In this document: positions 36,070 through 45,312 of the stretch, in pieces
How the letters are laid out: the number at the start of each line of letters is the position of its first letter
How positions within the stretch are numbered: the stretch's first letter is position 1
Source: Dolichospermum planctonicum
GTDB lineage: Bacteria; Cyanobacteriota; Cyanobacteriia; Cyanobacteriales; Nostocaceae
Assembly: GCF_005402965.1 (NCBI RefSeq)
Contig: NZ_BJCF01000004.1
Span: forward strand, 1-64,000
DNA length: 64,000 nucleotides
Direction: 5' to 3'
Notes under the pieces: model-generated
What the model was told of the DNA's origin: nothing
What the model saw: the letters and a program-made list of their open reading frames with translations, nothing else
Database searches by the model: none
Program-made: the position numbers and the translations under genes

Positions 36070-37869
36070 TCAAGCGGGAACTACAAAATTTTCACTCCCA
36101 GCTAAATCAAAAGCCGCGTGAATAACTTGTAAAGCTTTCACACCTTCATCAATACCTACAACACAACTAATTTTAATTTCTGAGGTAGCAATCATTTGAA
36201 TGTTGATTTGATTTTGCGCTAAAGCTGTAAACATTTTCGCGGCAATTCCTGGTTGTCCTACCATACCAGAACCAACAATACTAACCTTAGCGATCGCACT
36301 ATCTAATATTACCTCACCCCAATCAAATTCCGCTGCGACTTGTGTAAGTTTTTCTTGAGCGATTTCTGCATCTATTTTAGCCACAGTAAACGCGATATCC
36401 CGACGGGGAACACCGTCTACCACCCGACAACGTTGGGATTGAATAATCATATCCACACTGATGTTATATTCTGCCAAAAATCCGAACAATTTAGCGGCCA
36501 TACCTGGACGGTCTGGTAATTGACGAATAGCAATCCGGGCTTGATTCCTATCTAAAGCGACACCACGCACAGCGGGGGCTTTAGAGCTAGGATAGACCAG
36601 GGAAGTAGAGGAAGAATTGATTTCAAATGTATCACACAGAGCAACTATAGCGCGATCGCAATCTACAGCATCAACTACACAACTCACCTTGACCTCACTG
36701 GTAGAAATCATCTGAATATTCACACCAGCGGCCGCCAAAGTTTTAAACATTTGCGCTGCTACCCCTGGTCTACCAATCATCCCCGCGCCGACAATACTAA
36801 TTTTTGCAGTATCTTTTTCTACTAAAACCTCCGCCTCATCGGAACTAGGATTGTTTCTCAATGCCGGAGCTATAGCTGATGATACCGCTTCCGCTCGTTT
36901 TAATATTGATGTATTTACTGTAAAAGCAATGTCGTTACTATTACCTTCATGAATAGATTGAATAATCAAATCCACATCCACATTTTGCTGGGAAATTTCG
37001 CCAAATAACCGGGCTGCTACCCCAGGTTGGTCAGGAACGCGCAATAAAGCCACCTTAGCCTGTTGCATATCAAATTCTATAGCGTCTACAGGGCGAGCTA
37101 ATTCTAAGTTAATTAACGCCCGATTTCGTCTTAGGGGCGTTGTCACCCAAGTTCCCGGTTGATCTGTCCAACTTGAACGTACCACCAAGGGAACGCCATA
37201 ATTACGGGCAATTTCCACAGCCCTGGGATGTAATACTTTCGCCCCTAAACTTGCCAATTCCAGCATTTCATCACTGCTGATTTCTGTCAATAATTGGGCT
37301 TGGGGGACAATGCGGGGATCTGTAGTTAAAATCCCTGGTACATCTGTATAAATTTCACAAAAATCTGCGCCAATGGCTGCGGCTAAAGCGACTGCGGAAG
37401 TATCAGAACCACCACGCCCTAAAGTAGTAATTTCTAATTCTTCTGTGTTGCTAATCCCTTGAAATCCAGCAACCACAACAACTTTACCGTCATTAATCTG
37501 CCGCATTAAGCGTTCTGTTTCAATATGTAAAATGCGAGCGCGGGAATGTTCAGCTTCAGTAACAATGCCTACCTGAGCGCCAGTCATAGAAATCGCTGGT
37601 TGTCCAATTTCCTGTAATGCCATACTCAATAAGGCAATAGTAACTTGCTCTCCTGTAGAAAGTAGCATATCCATTTCCCGACGGTTAGGGGTTTTAGAGA
37701 TATCATTAGCTAGTTTAACTAATCCATCGGTAGTTTTCCCCATGGCTGAAACCACTACTACTACAGAATTTCCAGCTTTGACAGTTTTTTCAACTCTACT
37801 CGCAACCGCTTGAATACGTTCGACTGAACCAACAGATGTACCACCGTATTTTTGAACTATTAGTGCCAT
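36070..37869 (-). CDS. lysC: Aspartate kinase
   Basis: A 599-residue aspartokinase, the first committed step to lysine, threonine, methionine and isoleucine. The kinase domain has VQKYGGTSVGSVERI, VVVVSAMGKTTDGL, TTLGRGGSDTSAVALAAA and DVPGILTTDPRIV. The C-terminal half has four ACT domains in two similar pairs (RVPDQPGVAARLFGEI and IVGAGMIGRPGVAAQMF, then QLPDRPGMAAKLFGFL and IVGSGMVGQPGIAAKMF), the duplicated arrangement usual in cyanobacteria and sensitive to lysine and threonine. ATG 37869 (MALIVQKYGG). The histidine-kinase-like gene lies upstream on the same strand, 104 bp away; co-transcription is possible. Confidence 0.96.
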   Translation of the reverse strand: MALIVQKYGGTSVGSVERIQAVASRVEKTVKAGNSVVVVVSAMGKTTDGLVKLANDISKTPNRREMDMLLSTGEQVTIALLSMALQEIGQPAISMTGAQVGIVTEAEHSRARILHIETERLMRQINDGKVVVVAGFQGISNTEELEITTLGRGGSDTSAVALAAAIGADFCEIYTDVPGILTTDPRIVPQAQLLTEISSDEMLELASLGAKVLHPRAVEIARNYGVPLVVRSSWTDQPGTWVTTPLRRNRALINLELARPVDAIEFDMQQAKVALLRVPDQPGVAARLFGEISQQNVDVDLIIQSIHEGNSNDIAFTVNTSILKRAEAVSSAIAPALRNNPSSDEAEVLVEKDTAKISIVGAGMIGRPGVAAQMFKTLAAAGVNIQMISTSEVKVSCVVDAVDCDRAIVALCDTFEINSSSTSLVYPSSKAPAVRGVALDRNQARIAIRQLPDRPGMAAKLFGFLAEYNISVDMIIQSQRCRVVDGVPRRDIAFTVAKIDAEIAQEKLTQVAAEFDWGEVILDSAIAKVSIVGSGMVGQPGIAAKMFTALAQNQINIQMIATSEIKISCVVGIDEGVKALQVIHAAFDLAGSENFVVPA

Positions 37870-37973
37870 AATCAGTATTTGATGTATTTATTTTAGTTTT
37901 ATTGGTGAATAAGGCAGAGAAACATTAAAAAAAATATTTTAATTTAACGCTGGCGCTGGATTGAAAAAACTAG

Positions 37974-39335
37974 CTAAAATGGAAATTTCATGATCAAAGC
38001 GGTTTGATTGTTAGTGCTTATTACATGAATTAACCCGTTTAAACGTTGCACCATGGTTTTTATTAATGTCAATTCTAAACCAGTATTTTGTGCTTGCCAA
38101 GGGGAATGTTTCGGAATACGGTAAAATGGCTCAAAGACTTGTGATAGTTGAGATTCGGGAATCTCAACACCAGACATATTCACTTTTAATTCTATCCTGT
38201 CTGCATTTAAATGAGCCGTAACCGTAATTGATTTATTCTGGGGAGTGCATTGACAAGCTTGATTGAGTATTAAAGTAATAATTTTCTCTAAATCGTGGAT
38301 ATCTGTAGATAAAGCCGGAATTTCTGCTGATATATCAAGGTATAAATATTGTTGTTGACAATTCGTAACATCTCGGAAAGGTTGAATAATGGGAGGTAAC
38401 CAATTCAGAAGATTAATAGTCATGAACGTGGGGGGTTGAGGATTGATTTTAAAATATGCAAGGGTGAGAATATCCTCAAGTAATTTATTTTCTCGTTCAC
38501 ATTCATTATAGAGAATTTGTAATAGGTGACTTACTATTTCTGTATTTAAATTATTTGCGGGTGTGATCAGACTTTCCAAGGTTTGAACCGCCAGATTAAT
38601 ATTAGTAATTGGTGTGCGTAATTCTTGAGAAATCTGTTTGATAAATTGGTATTTTTGACATTCTTGATTTTCTATTTCCTTGATATAGGATTTGGTTTTT
38701 GCGAGTAGTTGAGATTGACGAATTACGATGGCACATTTATTAGCTATTTGTTGTAAAAATGATATTTCTAATGGTGTAAATAGTGTTTCTGATGCTTTAA
38801 TTATCCAAATATTGCCGAAAATTTCTTGATGATTAAAAATCGGACAAGCTAATTGACTGACAATCTCTAAAATAGAGTTATATGTGGGGACGATTTCCAG
38901 AGATTGCCAGATTTGTTTTTTTAATAAAGACTGATATATTTGGGTAAAATCGGCAATTTCTCGGGTTAATCCTTGATAAATAGGCAAAATGGAACTATAT
39001 TCATAAGTAATGATAGTGGCAGTGAGACAAGGATTATAAAATTCAATTTGACAACAATTAAGTTGTAATAAATCAACTAATTTTTGAGTAATTATTGTGA
39101 ATAACTTATCATCATCTAAACCATCCCGAATTGCTTCAGTTAGATACTGTAGTAATTCTTGAAATCTTTGAATTTGCTGTAACTGTTGAGTAGATTCCTG
39201 TTTTTCTAAATCTGGTGTATCTATATCCAGTTGCATAGATACTTCCGATAGCCTGGGTGGGGTAGCCATGGCATATATCGGTGGAGATGGTAATTGTGTC
39301 CATTCAGGAATGGATTCAACTCTATTTATATTCAT
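37974..39335 (-). CDS. GAF-histidine-kinase-like protein, probably catalytically dead
   Basis: A 453-residue protein: a GAF domain (~55-205; ITQKLVDLLQLNCCQIEFYN to LQQIANKCAIVIRQSQLL), a HisKA-like helix pair (~225-300) and an HATPase-like domain (~315-453). Key residues are missing. The phosphorylated His of the H-box is Gln 237 (ISQELRTPITN, codon CAA at 38625-38627). The G1 box, normally DxGxGI, is NMSGVEI, and G2 is GLELTLIKTM instead of GTGLGLAI. The N-box (LILNQACQCTP) is roughly kept. I infer a pseudokinase that may sense a ligand through GAF and act by binding. The N-terminus includes MATPPRLSE from a small dispersed repeat. Confidence 0.8.
   Translation of the reverse strand: MNINRVESIPEWTQLPSPPIYAMATPPRLSEVSMQLDIDTPDLEKQESTQQLQQIQRFQELLQYLTEAIRDGLDDDKLFTIITQKLVDLLQLNCCQIEFYNPCLTATIITYEYSSILPIYQGLTREIADFTQIYQSLLKKQIWQSLEIVPTYNSILEIVSQLACPIFNHQEIFGNIWIIKASETLFTPLEISFLQQIANKCAIVIRQSQLLAKTKSYIKEIENQECQKYQFIKQISQELRTPITNINLAVQTLESLITPANNLNTEIVSHLLQILYNECERENKLLEDILTLAYFKINPQPPTFMTINLLNWLPPIIQPFRDVTNCQQQYLYLDISAEIPALSTDIHDLEKIITLILNQACQCTPQNKSITVTAHLNADRIELKVNMSGVEIPESQLSQVFEPFYRIPKHSPWQAQNTGLELTLIKTMVQRLNGLIHVISTNNQTALIMKFPF
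39245..39272 (-). repeat. Small dispersed repeat (MATPPRLS type), copy at kinase-like N-terminus
   Basis: Plus strand CCGATAGCCTGGGTGGGGTA... It reads AMATPPRLSE in the host frame, and its internal ATG could itself be an alternative start codon (residue 23). Confidence 0.75.
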
Positions 39336-39702
39336 GCAACAGTCTAGAAAGTAGATAATGGATAATGGATAATTGGGGAAGAAGCAAGGACCAAAACTGA
39401 CTTGAATATAAGTGAGTATACCAAATATTGTGTATTGCTGATAACAACCATTGTGACAGTTTGTGAACAGGTACTTTACCCGTGGGTTGCAGATAAACTA
39501 AAAATTTTATTTTTAGCATTGCTGATAGCCTGGGTGACGAAGCCATATTAAAATATGGAATGGTAAAGGTAAATAAAACTTTTGCAAAATTGATGCTTTG
39601 CGTCTTGACGTGAAATATATCCATATATATTTATTTGATCATCAGCAAAGACAAATTGCGATCTTGTTTCCTGTTCTCTATTACCTGCTGTAAGAGTGCT
39701 AT
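39336..39702. other. Divergent spacer with a small dispersed repeat
   Basis: Between the kinase-like gene and aspA. It holds GGATAATGGATAATTG repeats near 39357 and a fourth copy of the MATPPRLS repeat at 39522-39548. The short minus-strand frame here (39322-39624) has no domain and I do not call it. Confidence 0.45.
39522..39548 (-). repeat. Small dispersed repeat (MATPPRLS type), intergenic copy
   Basis: Plus strand CTGATAGCCTGGGTGACGAA... Reads NMASSPRLSA on the minus strand, more diverged than the three copies inside genes, as expected without coding constraint. Confidence 0.65.
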
Positions 39703-41109
39703 ATGACTAACAATTCAGATTTTCGCGTTGAAAGAGACTCAATGGGCGATCGCCAAATTGCCAATAACGTTTATTATGGTATTCAAACCCAAAGAGCGAT
39801 CGAAAATTTCCCCATTAGCGGTATTAAACCTTTACCAACTTATATAGATGCTTGCATATATATTAAAAAAGCTACAGCTATTGTCAACTCAGAATTAAAT
39901 TGTATCCCGGCAAATATCAGCAAAGCGATCATACAAGCCAGTGATGAAATTTTAGCAGGGAAATTACGAGATCAGTTTGTGGTTGATGTTTATCAAGCTG
40001 GTGCGGGAACTTCACACCACATGAATATTAATGAAGTGATCGCAAATCGGTCTTTAGAAATTCTGGGTGATCAAAAGGGTAATTATAAACTAGTTAGCCC
40101 CAACGATCATGTCAACTATGGACAGTCCACTAATGATGTTATTCCTACTGCGATTCGTATTGGTGGCTTATTGGCGCTTTCTCGCAGATTACAGCCAGCT
40201 TTAGAACAGGCAGTTTTGGCATTAGAAGCAAAAGCGGCAGAATTTGAAAATATCATCAAATCTGGGAGAACCCACCTGCAAGACGCTGTACCAGTGCGGT
40301 TAGGTGATAATTTCCGGGCTTGGGCTTATATCCTCTCAGAACACCAAAACCGGCTTTATATTGCTTCTTCTGACTTAATGGTATTGGGTTTAGGAGGAAG
40401 TGCTGCGGGAACAGGAATGAATACCCACCCGGAATATCGTCAAAAAGTTGTAGATGTCTTGAGTCAATTATTGGAATTTCCCCTAGAACCAGCACCACAT
40501 TTAATGGCTGCAATGCAAAGTATGGGGGCTTTTGTCAATGTTTCCGGGGCTTTACGGAATTTAGCCCAGGATTTAGTGAAAATATCTCACGATTTGCGGT
40601 TAATGGATTCAGGACCCAAAACCGGATTTAAAGAAATCCAACTTCCTCCAGTACAACCCGGTTCTTCAATTATGCCGGGAAAATATAATCCAGTTATGGC
40701 AGAAATGACATCAATGGTATGTTTTCAGGTCATGGGATATGATAATGCGATCGCTTTTGCCGCCCAAGCGGGACAATTAGAATTAAATGTGATGATGCCT
40801 CTGATTGCCTATAATTTAATTCACAGTATTGAGATATTAGGTAATACGATTTCTGCTTTAACTACCAACTGTATTCAAGGAATTACTGCTAACAAAGAAA
40901 GATGTTTAGTTTATGCTGAAGGTAGTTTAGCATTAGTCACGTCCTTAAATCCCCATATTGGTTATTTGAATGCTGCGGCTGTAGCCAAAGAATCTTTAGA
41001 AACTGGTAAATCTCTACGACAAATAGTTTTAGAAAAAGGGTTAATGACCGAGGAACAATTAGCCACTGTATTAGATTTAGAAAAAATGAGTGCCATCGTT
41101 CCATTATAA
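39703..41109 (+). CDS. aspA: Aspartate ammonia-lyase
   Basis: A 468-residue aspartase/fumarase-superfamily enzyme converting aspartate to fumarate and ammonia. The start FRVERDSMGDRQIANNVYYGIQT, AGAGTSHHMNINEVIANRS, SGRTHLQDAVPV and the signature loop GSSIMPGKYNPVMAEM are all present. Aspartase rather than class II fumarase is favoured by the DSMGDRQIANNVYYG start and the QAGAGTS region, though the two are close. The C-terminus runs on with EKGLMTEEQLATVLDLEKM, normal for the family. ATG 39703. It is monocistronic as far as visible, with the aminotransferase following 180 bp later. Confidence 0.9.
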   Translation: MTNNSDFRVERDSMGDRQIANNVYYGIQTQRAIENFPISGIKPLPTYIDACIYIKKATAIVNSELNCIPANISKAIIQASDEILAGKLRDQFVVDVYQAGAGTSHHMNINEVIANRSLEILGDQKGNYKLVSPNDHVNYGQSTNDVIPTAIRIGGLLALSRRLQPALEQAVLALEAKAAEFENIIKSGRTHLQDAVPVRLGDNFRAWAYILSEHQNRLYIASSDLMVLGLGGSAAGTGMNTHPEYRQKVVDVLSQLLEFPLEPAPHLMAAMQSMGAFVNVSGALRNLAQDLVKISHDLRLMDSGPKTGFKEIQLPPVQPGSSIMPGKYNPVMAEMTSMVCFQVMGYDNAIAFAAQAGQLELNVMMPLIAYNLIHSIEILGNTISALTTNCIQGITANKERCLVYAEGSLALVTSLNPHIGYLNAAAVAKESLETGKSLRQIVLEKGLMTEEQLATVLDLEKMSAIVPL

Positions 41110-41294
41110 TCATAGCGGGCATCTTGCCCAGTTTAATTATACTTAAATGAATGAAGTACAGCTTATTGCTAAACCCTGGTACTAATTTTATTTATTCCTT
41201 TTGATCTGCATTTATTTTCTATGCAAATAAATCGTCTAATTTTCAGGTTTATATATCATTTACAATCATCCTTTGTGGTGTCTTTTGACCAGTT

Positions 41295-42464
41295 ATGAAT
41301 TACGAATTATCGCGGATGAATGGGATTCAATCACCAATTATTCCCGTTATTGGAGAATTAATTACAAACTCTCCCGGAACAATTTCCCTGGGTCAAGGTG
41401 TGGTTCACTATCAGCCTCCAGAAACCGCGATGTCACTATTACCAAAGTTTCTTTCTGAACCGAAAAATCATCTTTATCAAGCTGTGGTTGGTATTCCTGA
41501 ATTATTAACAGCGTTAGCAGCAAAATTATCAATATTTAATGGTATTGATATTAATGAAAAAAATGCTATTGTGGTGACTGCTGGTAGCAATATGGGGTTT
41601 ATAAATGCTATTCTAGCAATTACTTCTCCTGGTGATGAAATTATTTTAAATACTCCTTACTATTTTAATCATGAAATGGCGATTAAAATGGCAGGTTGTC
41701 ATCCAATATTAGTCCCAACTGATACAGATTATCGCCTAATTCCCCCAGCTATAGCCGCTGCAATTACAGAGAAAACCCGTGCTGTGGTGACGGTTTCTCC
41801 TAATAATCCAACGGGTGTAGTTTATTCAGAAACGGCTTTACTTCAAGTTAATCAAATTTGTCGAGAAAAAGGAATTTATCATATTAGTGATGAGGCTTAT
41901 GAATATTTTACATACAATGGTGTAAAACATTTTTCTCCTGGGGCATTTTTAAACAGTAATCGCCATACAATTTCTCTTTTTAGTTTATCAAAAGCCTATG
42001 GTTTTGCTAGTTGGAGAATTGGTTATATGGTTATTCCCCAACATTTATTAACCGCTGTAAAAAAGGTTCAAGATACTATTTTAATTTGTCCACCGGTGGT
42101 TTCTCAATATGCAGCTTTAGGCGCGTTACAAGCTAAAGATAATTATTTAAAAGATAATATTAACGCCATTGCCCAAGTGAGAGAAATAGTAATTAATGAA
42201 CTCCATAATTTAGCTGGTTTATGTACGATTACACCAGCCAATGGCGCATTTTACTTTTTCTTAAAAGTGCATACCAAAATGAATGATTTGGAATTGGTGA
42301 AAAAACTGATTCAAGAATATAAAATAGCGGTGATTCCCGGAACTACTTTTGGTATAGAACAGGGTTGTTATTTGCGGGTTGCTTATGGTGCATTACCAGC
42401 AGATACAGCAAAATCAGGTATAGAAAGATTAGTCAAAGGACTGCAAACTGTTGTATCATCATAA
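41295..42464 (+). CDS. Class I/II pyridoxal-phosphate aminotransferase
   Basis: A 389-residue fold-type I aminotransferase. Seen: GTISLGQGVVHYQPP, VVGIPELLTALA, VTAGSNMGFINAILAI, SPNNPTGVVYSE (substrate Asn), HISDEAYEYFTY (PLP Asp and Tyr) and LFSLSKAYGFASWRIGYMV with the Schiff-base Lys in SLSKAYG, then LRVAYGAL with the substrate Arg. Substrate cannot be decided; aspartate or aromatic amino acids are both plausible, and location behind aspA hints at nitrogen metabolism. The ATG at 41295 (MNYELSRMNG) and one seven codons on (41316) are both possible. Confidence 0.9.
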   Translation: MNYELSRMNGIQSPIIPVIGELITNSPGTISLGQGVVHYQPPETAMSLLPKFLSEPKNHLYQAVVGIPELLTALAAKLSIFNGIDINEKNAIVVTAGSNMGFINAILAITSPGDEIILNTPYYFNHEMAIKMAGCHPILVPTDTDYRLIPPAIAAAITEKTRAVVTVSPNNPTGVVYSETALLQVNQICREKGIYHISDEAYEYFTYNGVKHFSPGAFLNSNRHTISLFSLSKAYGFASWRIGYMVIPQHLLTAVKKVQDTILICPPVVSQYAALGALQAKDNYLKDNINAIAQVREIVINELHNLAGLCTITPANGAFYFFLKVHTKMNDLELVKKLIQEYKIAVIPGTTFGIEQGCYLRVAYGALPADTAKSGIERLVKGLQTVVSS

Positions 42465-42506
42465 CCGCAGCTAGAAAATTCATACTCCCTAATATTATTT
42501 TCTCCC

Positions 42507-43154
42507 ATGAGTCAAATAGTTTGGATAGCAAGACACGCTAACCGTCTTGATTTCGTAAATCCAGATTGGTTTTTAACCGCCGAAAGACGGTATGATCCGC
42601 CCTTATCCGATGATGGTATGATACAAGCACAGCAATTAGCAAAACGACTGAAAGGGAAAAAAATCGCTCACATTTTCGCTTCTCCGTTTTTGCGAACCAT
42701 ACAAACTGCTCATGCGATCGCTGAAGTTTTGGATTTGGCGATTAAACTAGAAATAGGTTTGAGTGAATGGCTAAATCCAGCATGGATGACCGAAGAACCG
42801 GAAAAACTCTCAACTCCAACCTTAGTCAAATTATTTCCCAGAATTGACCCCAGTTATACATCACGCATAGCTGCACAATACCCCGAAACCCATGAAAAGG
42901 TGCGAGAACGTTCAGCCCAAACTGCCAGATGTCTATCTACAGAATTTTTTCCCCATGATATCCTATTAGTAGCCCATGGTGCTTCTGTATTGGGGGCAGC
43001 AATGGGGTTAGTGGGAGACATAGCTAAAACTGAAGTTAAGGCTTCTCTCTGTTCCTTGGTAAAAGTTGTGCGTCAAGATTCCCAATGGTTGCTAGAACTA
43101 AAGGGGGATACTTCCCATTTAACTAAAACTGAGGAATTGGTGCGATTTGTGTGA
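42507..43154 (+). CDS. Histidine phosphatase family protein
   Basis: A 215-residue phosphoglycerate mutase-like phosphatase. The catalytic His is in VWIARHANRLDF (RHA rather than RHG), the arginine in FASPFLRTIQTAHAIAE, and the second His in LLVAHGASVLGAA. The segment LSEWLNPAWM follows the usual pattern of the acid/base region. The substrate is unknown. It begins 43 bp after the aminotransferase, so it may be in the same transcript, and is followed by glk 78 bp later. Confidence 0.88.
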   Translation: MSQIVWIARHANRLDFVNPDWFLTAERRYDPPLSDDGMIQAQQLAKRLKGKKIAHIFASPFLRTIQTAHAIAEVLDLAIKLEIGLSEWLNPAWMTEEPEKLSTPTLVKLFPRIDPSYTSRIAAQYPETHEKVRERSAQTARCLSTEFFPHDILLVAHGASVLGAAMGLVGDIAKTEVKASLCSLVKVVRQDSQWLLELKGDTSHLTKTEELVRFV

Positions 43155-43232
43155 ATATTTTGATCATAAGGGGATTTTTCTCAAATCCCAAGGGACAATT
43201 AAGCACAGGTAATTTATTAGCTGATAATTTTT

Positions 43233-44258
43233 ATGAGTTTGCTACTGGCAGGAGACATCGGTGGAACAAAAACTATTTTGCGTCTGGTACAATCCTCAGA
43301 TGCGGTAGGGCTAAAAACTCTGTATGAGGAGAGTTTTCCCAGTGGGGATTTTCCTGATTTAGTCCCCATAGTCCAAAAGTTTTTGACTACAGCTAACTCT
43401 AGCACACCAGACAAAGCCTGTTTTGCCATCGCTGGACCTGTGGTAGAAAATACTGCTCAGTTGACTAATTTATCATGGTTTCTGGATACAGAACGTTTAA
43501 GCAAAGAACTGGGTATTGAAAGAATTTCTCTAATTAATGACTTTGCGGCTGTTGGTTATGGTATTTTTGGTCTAACTAAACAGGATTTACTAACTTTACA
43601 AGTTGGTAAATATCAATCAGCAGCACCAATGGCTATAATCGGTGCAGGAACGGGGTTAGGACAGGGATTTTTGATTAAGCAGGGCCAGGGTTATCAAGTC
43701 TTTCCTTCTGAAGGTGGACACGCAGATTTCGCCCCCCGCAATCAGTTAGAATTTGAATTGTTGAAATATATTTTAACTAAATATGATATTCAACGCGTAT
43801 CCGTAGAAAGGGTTGTTTCTGGTTTGGGAATTATTTCTATTTATCAATTTTTACGAGATCGGAAAATAGCCACCGAGTCTCCAGTCATTGCTAACGCAGT
43901 CAGAACTTGGGAACAAGAAGCCGGAAAGTCAGAAAAAACCGTTGACCCTGGTGCGTTAATTGGGAATGCTGCTTTAGAAAAAAGCGATCGCCTTTCGGAA
44001 CAAACTATGCAATTATTTATAGAGGCCTACGGTGCTGAAGCGGGGAATCTAGCCCTGAAACTACTACCCTATGGAGGATTATACATTGCTGGTGGTATTG
44101 CTCCTAAAATCCTACCTTTAATACAGGATGGCGGTTTTCTTACTAATTTCACCCAGAAAGGAAGAATGGGTTCTCTTCTGGAAGAAATACCGGTACTTAT
44201 GATTCTCAATCAACAAGTCGGGTTAATTGGTGCTGCTTTGTCGGCATCTAGGTTATAA
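43233..44258 (+). CDS. glk: Glucokinase
   Basis: A 341-residue ROK-unrelated, bacterial Glk-type glucokinase that phosphorylates glucose with ATP. Seen: LLAGDIGGTKTILRLV (phosphate 1), CFAIAGPVVENTAQLTNLSW, LINDFAAVGYGI (catalytic Asp), AIIGAGTGLGQGFLI (phosphate 2), SEGGHADFAPRN and LYIAGGIAPKI (adenosine motif). ATG 43233 fits. In cyanobacteria it serves mixotrophic glucose use and recycling of glucose from glycogen or sucrose. Same strand as the histidine phosphatase. Confidence 0.95.
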   Translation: MSLLLAGDIGGTKTILRLVQSSDAVGLKTLYEESFPSGDFPDLVPIVQKFLTTANSSTPDKACFAIAGPVVENTAQLTNLSWFLDTERLSKELGIERISLINDFAAVGYGIFGLTKQDLLTLQVGKYQSAAPMAIIGAGTGLGQGFLIKQGQGYQVFPSEGGHADFAPRNQLEFELLKYILTKYDIQRVSVERVVSGLGIISIYQFLRDRKIATESPVIANAVRTWEQEAGKSEKTVDPGALIGNAALEKSDRLSEQTMQLFIEAYGAEAGNLALKLLPYGGLYIAGGIAPKILPLIQDGGFLTNFTQKGRMGSLLEEIPVLMILNQQVGLIGAALSASRL

Positions 44259-44276
44259 ATAGCAATAACAGTAAAA

Positions 44277-44391
44277 TCTGCATCTACTATTACCAGGATT
44301 AGAGATTTCTTTACTTAATGAAGCATTAAGAAAAACTCGACTGGATCATAGTCAAGTTTGTGCTTGGTTATTAAGCCAATTTCAGCAATAA
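44277..44391 (+). pseudogene. C-terminal remnant, possibly of a Uma2-like gene
   Basis: In one frame the sequence reads LHLLLPGLEISLLNEALRKT then RLDHSQVCAWLLSQFQQ and stop at 44389-44391. It resembles the tail of a cyanobacterial Uma2-type protein. No start or upstream part is present. Identity is tentative. Confidence 0.35.
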
Positions 44392-44442
44392 TCTTATGAT
44401 TTCATCCTATTTTTAAATAGCGTACTCATAATTTTGGGAATT

Positions 44443-45222
44443 ATGGCAGGACATAGTAAATGGGCTAATATTAAACGTCAAAAAGCAGTAGTAGACGCAA
44501 AAAGGGGACATATCTTTACCCAGCTATCCCGCGCGATAATTGTCGCAGCTAGAAATGGTATACCAGACCCAGCGGGGAATTTTCAACTACGGACTGCTAT
44601 TGATAAAGCCAAAGCGGCAGGTATTCCTAATGATAACATTGATAGGGCGATCGCTAAAGGAGCAGGTACTTTTACTGGTGATTCCTACGGAGATTCTCGC
44701 TATCACGACCGTTTAGAAGAAATTCGTTATGAAGGTTATGGTCCGGGTGGTGTCGCAATTTTGATTGCAGCCCTCACAGATAACCGCAACCGTACTGCTG
44801 CTGATTTACGGGTGTCCTTTAGTAAAAATGGCGGAAATTTGGGAGAAACCGGTTGTGTCAGTTGGATGTTTTCCCAAAAGGGTGTTTGTGTGGTTGAGGA
44901 TGTAATTAATGAAGAACAGCTTTTAGAAGCTTCCTTAGAGGGAAATGCTGAGTCTTATGAAATGATTGCAGACCATACATCTGAGGTATTTACTCAAGTA
45001 ACAAATTTAGAGAAACTCAGCCAAGTCTTGAAAGCAAAAGGGTTTAAAGTAGTTGATGTAGAAATACGCCAGATTCCTGGTAATAAAGTTGAGGTAACAA
45101 ATATTGAACAAGCGCGATCGCTTTTTAAATTAATTGATACCTTAGAAGGGTTAGATGATGTACAAAGTGTTACCAGTAATTTGGAAATTGCTGATAATTT
45201 GATGGTTTTAAGTATGACCTAG
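44443..45222 (+). CDS. yebC: YebC/PmpR-family DNA-binding protein
   Basis: A 259-residue TACO1/YebC-family protein beginning MAGHSKWANIKRQKAVVDAKRG at ATG 44443; an upstream ATG at 44434 adds only three residues. Other family blocks are AAGIPNDNIDRAIAKGAG, EGYGPGGVAILI, DNRNRTAADLRVSFSKNGGNLG and CVSWMFSQKG. Members are annotated as transcription regulators, and recent work on the family points to easing ribosome stalling; which applies here is not visible. Free-standing gene. Confidence 0.95.
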   Translation: MAGHSKWANIKRQKAVVDAKRGHIFTQLSRAIIVAARNGIPDPAGNFQLRTAIDKAKAAGIPNDNIDRAIAKGAGTFTGDSYGDSRYHDRLEEIRYEGYGPGGVAILIAALTDNRNRTAADLRVSFSKNGGNLGETGCVSWMFSQKGVCVVEDVINEEQLLEASLEGNAESYEMIADHTSEVFTQVTNLEKLSQVLKAKGFKVVDVEIRQIPGNKVEVTNIEQARSLFKLIDTLEGLDDVQSVTSNLEIADNLMVLSMT

Positions 45223-45312
45223 TATTTTGTACTGTATTTTGTGCCGTTGCCTTGATTATCAATCGTAATCGCGTCACAATAATAATTAAAACTATTGTAA
45301 TTTATCTTCACA

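Noticed and set aside
39322-39624. Minus-strand open frame of 100 codons before the kinase-like gene
   Set aside because: It overlaps the neighbour's start, contains a dispersed repeat and has no recognisable domain.
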